Source: Desulfobacteraceae bacterium UBA2771 (GTDB taxonomy: Bacteria; Desulfobacterota; Desulfobacteria; Desulfobacterales; Desulfosarcinaceae). From it: a stretch of DNA of 6,712 bases. The translations under genes were made by a program, and so were the position numbers. The stretch spans positions 1 through 6,712 of the forward strand of contig DEIP01000185.1 in the NCBI GenBank assembly GCA_002352605.1. The letters are read 5' to 3'. The notes under the pieces were generated by a model, which was not told where the DNA came from, ran no database searches, and was given only the letters and a program-made list of their open reading frames with translations. Positions 5,946 through 6,712 of the stretch are shown piece after piece. The first letter of the stretch is position 1. Each line of letters starts with the position of its first letter.

Positions 5946-6694
5946 TCCTGTCGGTCAATAACATCCGCTTCTCCTACAACAGCCATCCGGTGCTGGACGC
6001 CGTCTCATTTGCCGTTGAAAAAGGCCATGTGCTGGCCATCCTGGGCGTTAACGGAGCGGGCAAGTCGACCCTGCTCAAATGCCTCAACCGGATTCTTTGC
6101 CCCCATGCAGGATCGGTTCTTTTCGGAGAAGAAGACCTGCTGCGGTTACCCCAGGATGCCATTGCCCGGCGGATGGGATACGTGCCCCAACAGCACACCC
6201 AGCCACGTCTCACCGTATATGAAGCCGTATTGCTGGGTCGCCGGCCCCACATGGGGCTGACGGTGGGAAAAGCAGATTATGCGGTGGTGGAGCAGACCCT
6301 GGAACGGATGGGACTCTCGGCGCTGGCCCTTCGCCCGGTCAGCGACCTGAGCGGTGGAGAGGTGCAGAAGGTGATGATTGCACAGGCGCTGGCCCAGTCG
6401 CCCAAGATCCTGCTGCTGGATGAACCCACCAGCAACCTGGATCTGAAAAACCAGATGGACGTGATGGGACTGATTCGGACCGTTGTCGGTGACCATGGGC
6501 TCATGGCCGTTATGGCCATCCACGATTTGAACCTGGCCGTCCGGTTTGCCGACCATTTTCTCTTTCTAAAGGACCACCAGGTCTATGGACTTGCCTCCAG
6601 GAACGATCTGAATGCGGAGACCATCGAACAGGTCTATGGCCTCAAAGTTCTGGTGAAGGAGGTATCGGGTTATCGGGTGGTTATTCCACGCTAA
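5942..6694 (+). CDS. ABC importer ATPase (FecE/FepC/BtuD type)
   Basis: This 250-aa protein is the nucleotide-binding partner of the permease and begins in the ATGA overlap at 5942-5945. It has every element of an active ABC ATPase: Walker A GVNGAGKST (residues 35-43), Q-loop YVPQQ (80-84), signature LSGGE (136-140), Walker B ILLLDEPTS (156-164), D-loop SNLD (164-167) and switch His194 in AIHDLNLA. Length and the LLGRRPH segment (97-103) are typical of the FecE/FepC/BtuD group. The overlap implies coupled translation and a fixed ratio of the two subunits. The frame upstream of 5942 is open but overlaps the permease and is not coding. With no binding protein visible, the cargo (iron chelate, cobalamin, molybdate/tungstate) is open. 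Confidence 0.95.
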   Translation: MILSVNNIRFSYNSHPVLDAVSFAVEKGHVLAILGVNGAGKSTLLKCLNRILCPHAGSVLFGEEDLLRLPQDAIARRMGYVPQQHTQPRLTVYEAVLLGRRPHMGLTVGKADYAVVEQTLERMGLSALALRPVSDLSGGEVQKVMIAQALAQSPKILLLDEPTSNLDLKNQMDVMGLIRTVVGDHGLMAVMAIHDLNLAVRFADHFLFLKDHQVYGLASRNDLNAETIEQVYGLKVLVKEVSGYRVVIPR

Positions 6695-6712
6695 GGGTTC
6701 GCGAAAAAATAA

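Overview
The window looks like chromosomal DNA of an anaerobic bacterium, most likely a Desulfobacterota (deltaproteobacterial, sulfate-reducer-like) lineage. The evidence is an octaheme HAO-family cytochrome, a YedE/TusA/DUF3343 selenium-sulfur gene set, and a GC-rich background. The species cannot be named from the sequence alone.

Layout. (1) 1-221, minus strand: the 5' part of an unrecognised one-helix membrane protein gene that runs off the left edge. (2) 222-469: AT-rich divergent spacer. (3) 470-1711, plus strand: a secreted octaheme cytochrome c of the hydroxylamine oxidoreductase (HAO) family, clearly more AT-rich than everything to its right. (4) 1712-1773: short convergent spacer. 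(5) 4509-1774, minus strand: a tightly packed four-gene operon, yedE-type transporter, TusA-like sulfurtransferase (72 aa), DUF3343 (putative Se/S carrier) protein with an extra C-terminal domain, and a ribokinase-fold protein resembling NAD(P)H-hydrate dehydratase. (6) 4510-4850: divergent regulatory region with a good sigma-70-like promoter reading right, then about 160 nt of structured leader ending in a terminator-like hairpin that abuts the ribosome binding site of the next gene. (7) 4851-6694, plus strand: a FecCD-type permease and its ATPase, overlapping by ATGA. (8) 6695-6712: 18 bases with no feature.

How the genes may work together. The minus-strand operon reads as uptake (YedE), persulfide/selenide relay (TusA Cys12) and carriage (DUF3343 Cys) of sulfur or selenium, with a small-molecule kinase/dehydratase-like enzyme of unknown substrate. 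The divergent ABC importer is of the type II (BtuCD/FecCD/MolBC) class for metal chelates or oxyanions; its binding protein is not in the window. A leader RNA in front of it suggests control by a small molecule or metal cofactor. Selenium handling beside a possible molybdate/tungstate or corrinoid importer would suit an organism rich in Se- and Mo/W-dependent formate dehydrogenases, but that link is inference.

The most notable items are the unassigned attenuator/riboswitch-like leader (about 4690-4850), the Se/S operon with its unexplained kinase-like member and the C-terminal DUF3343 extension, and the compositionally distinct HAO-family gene without a visible redox partner.
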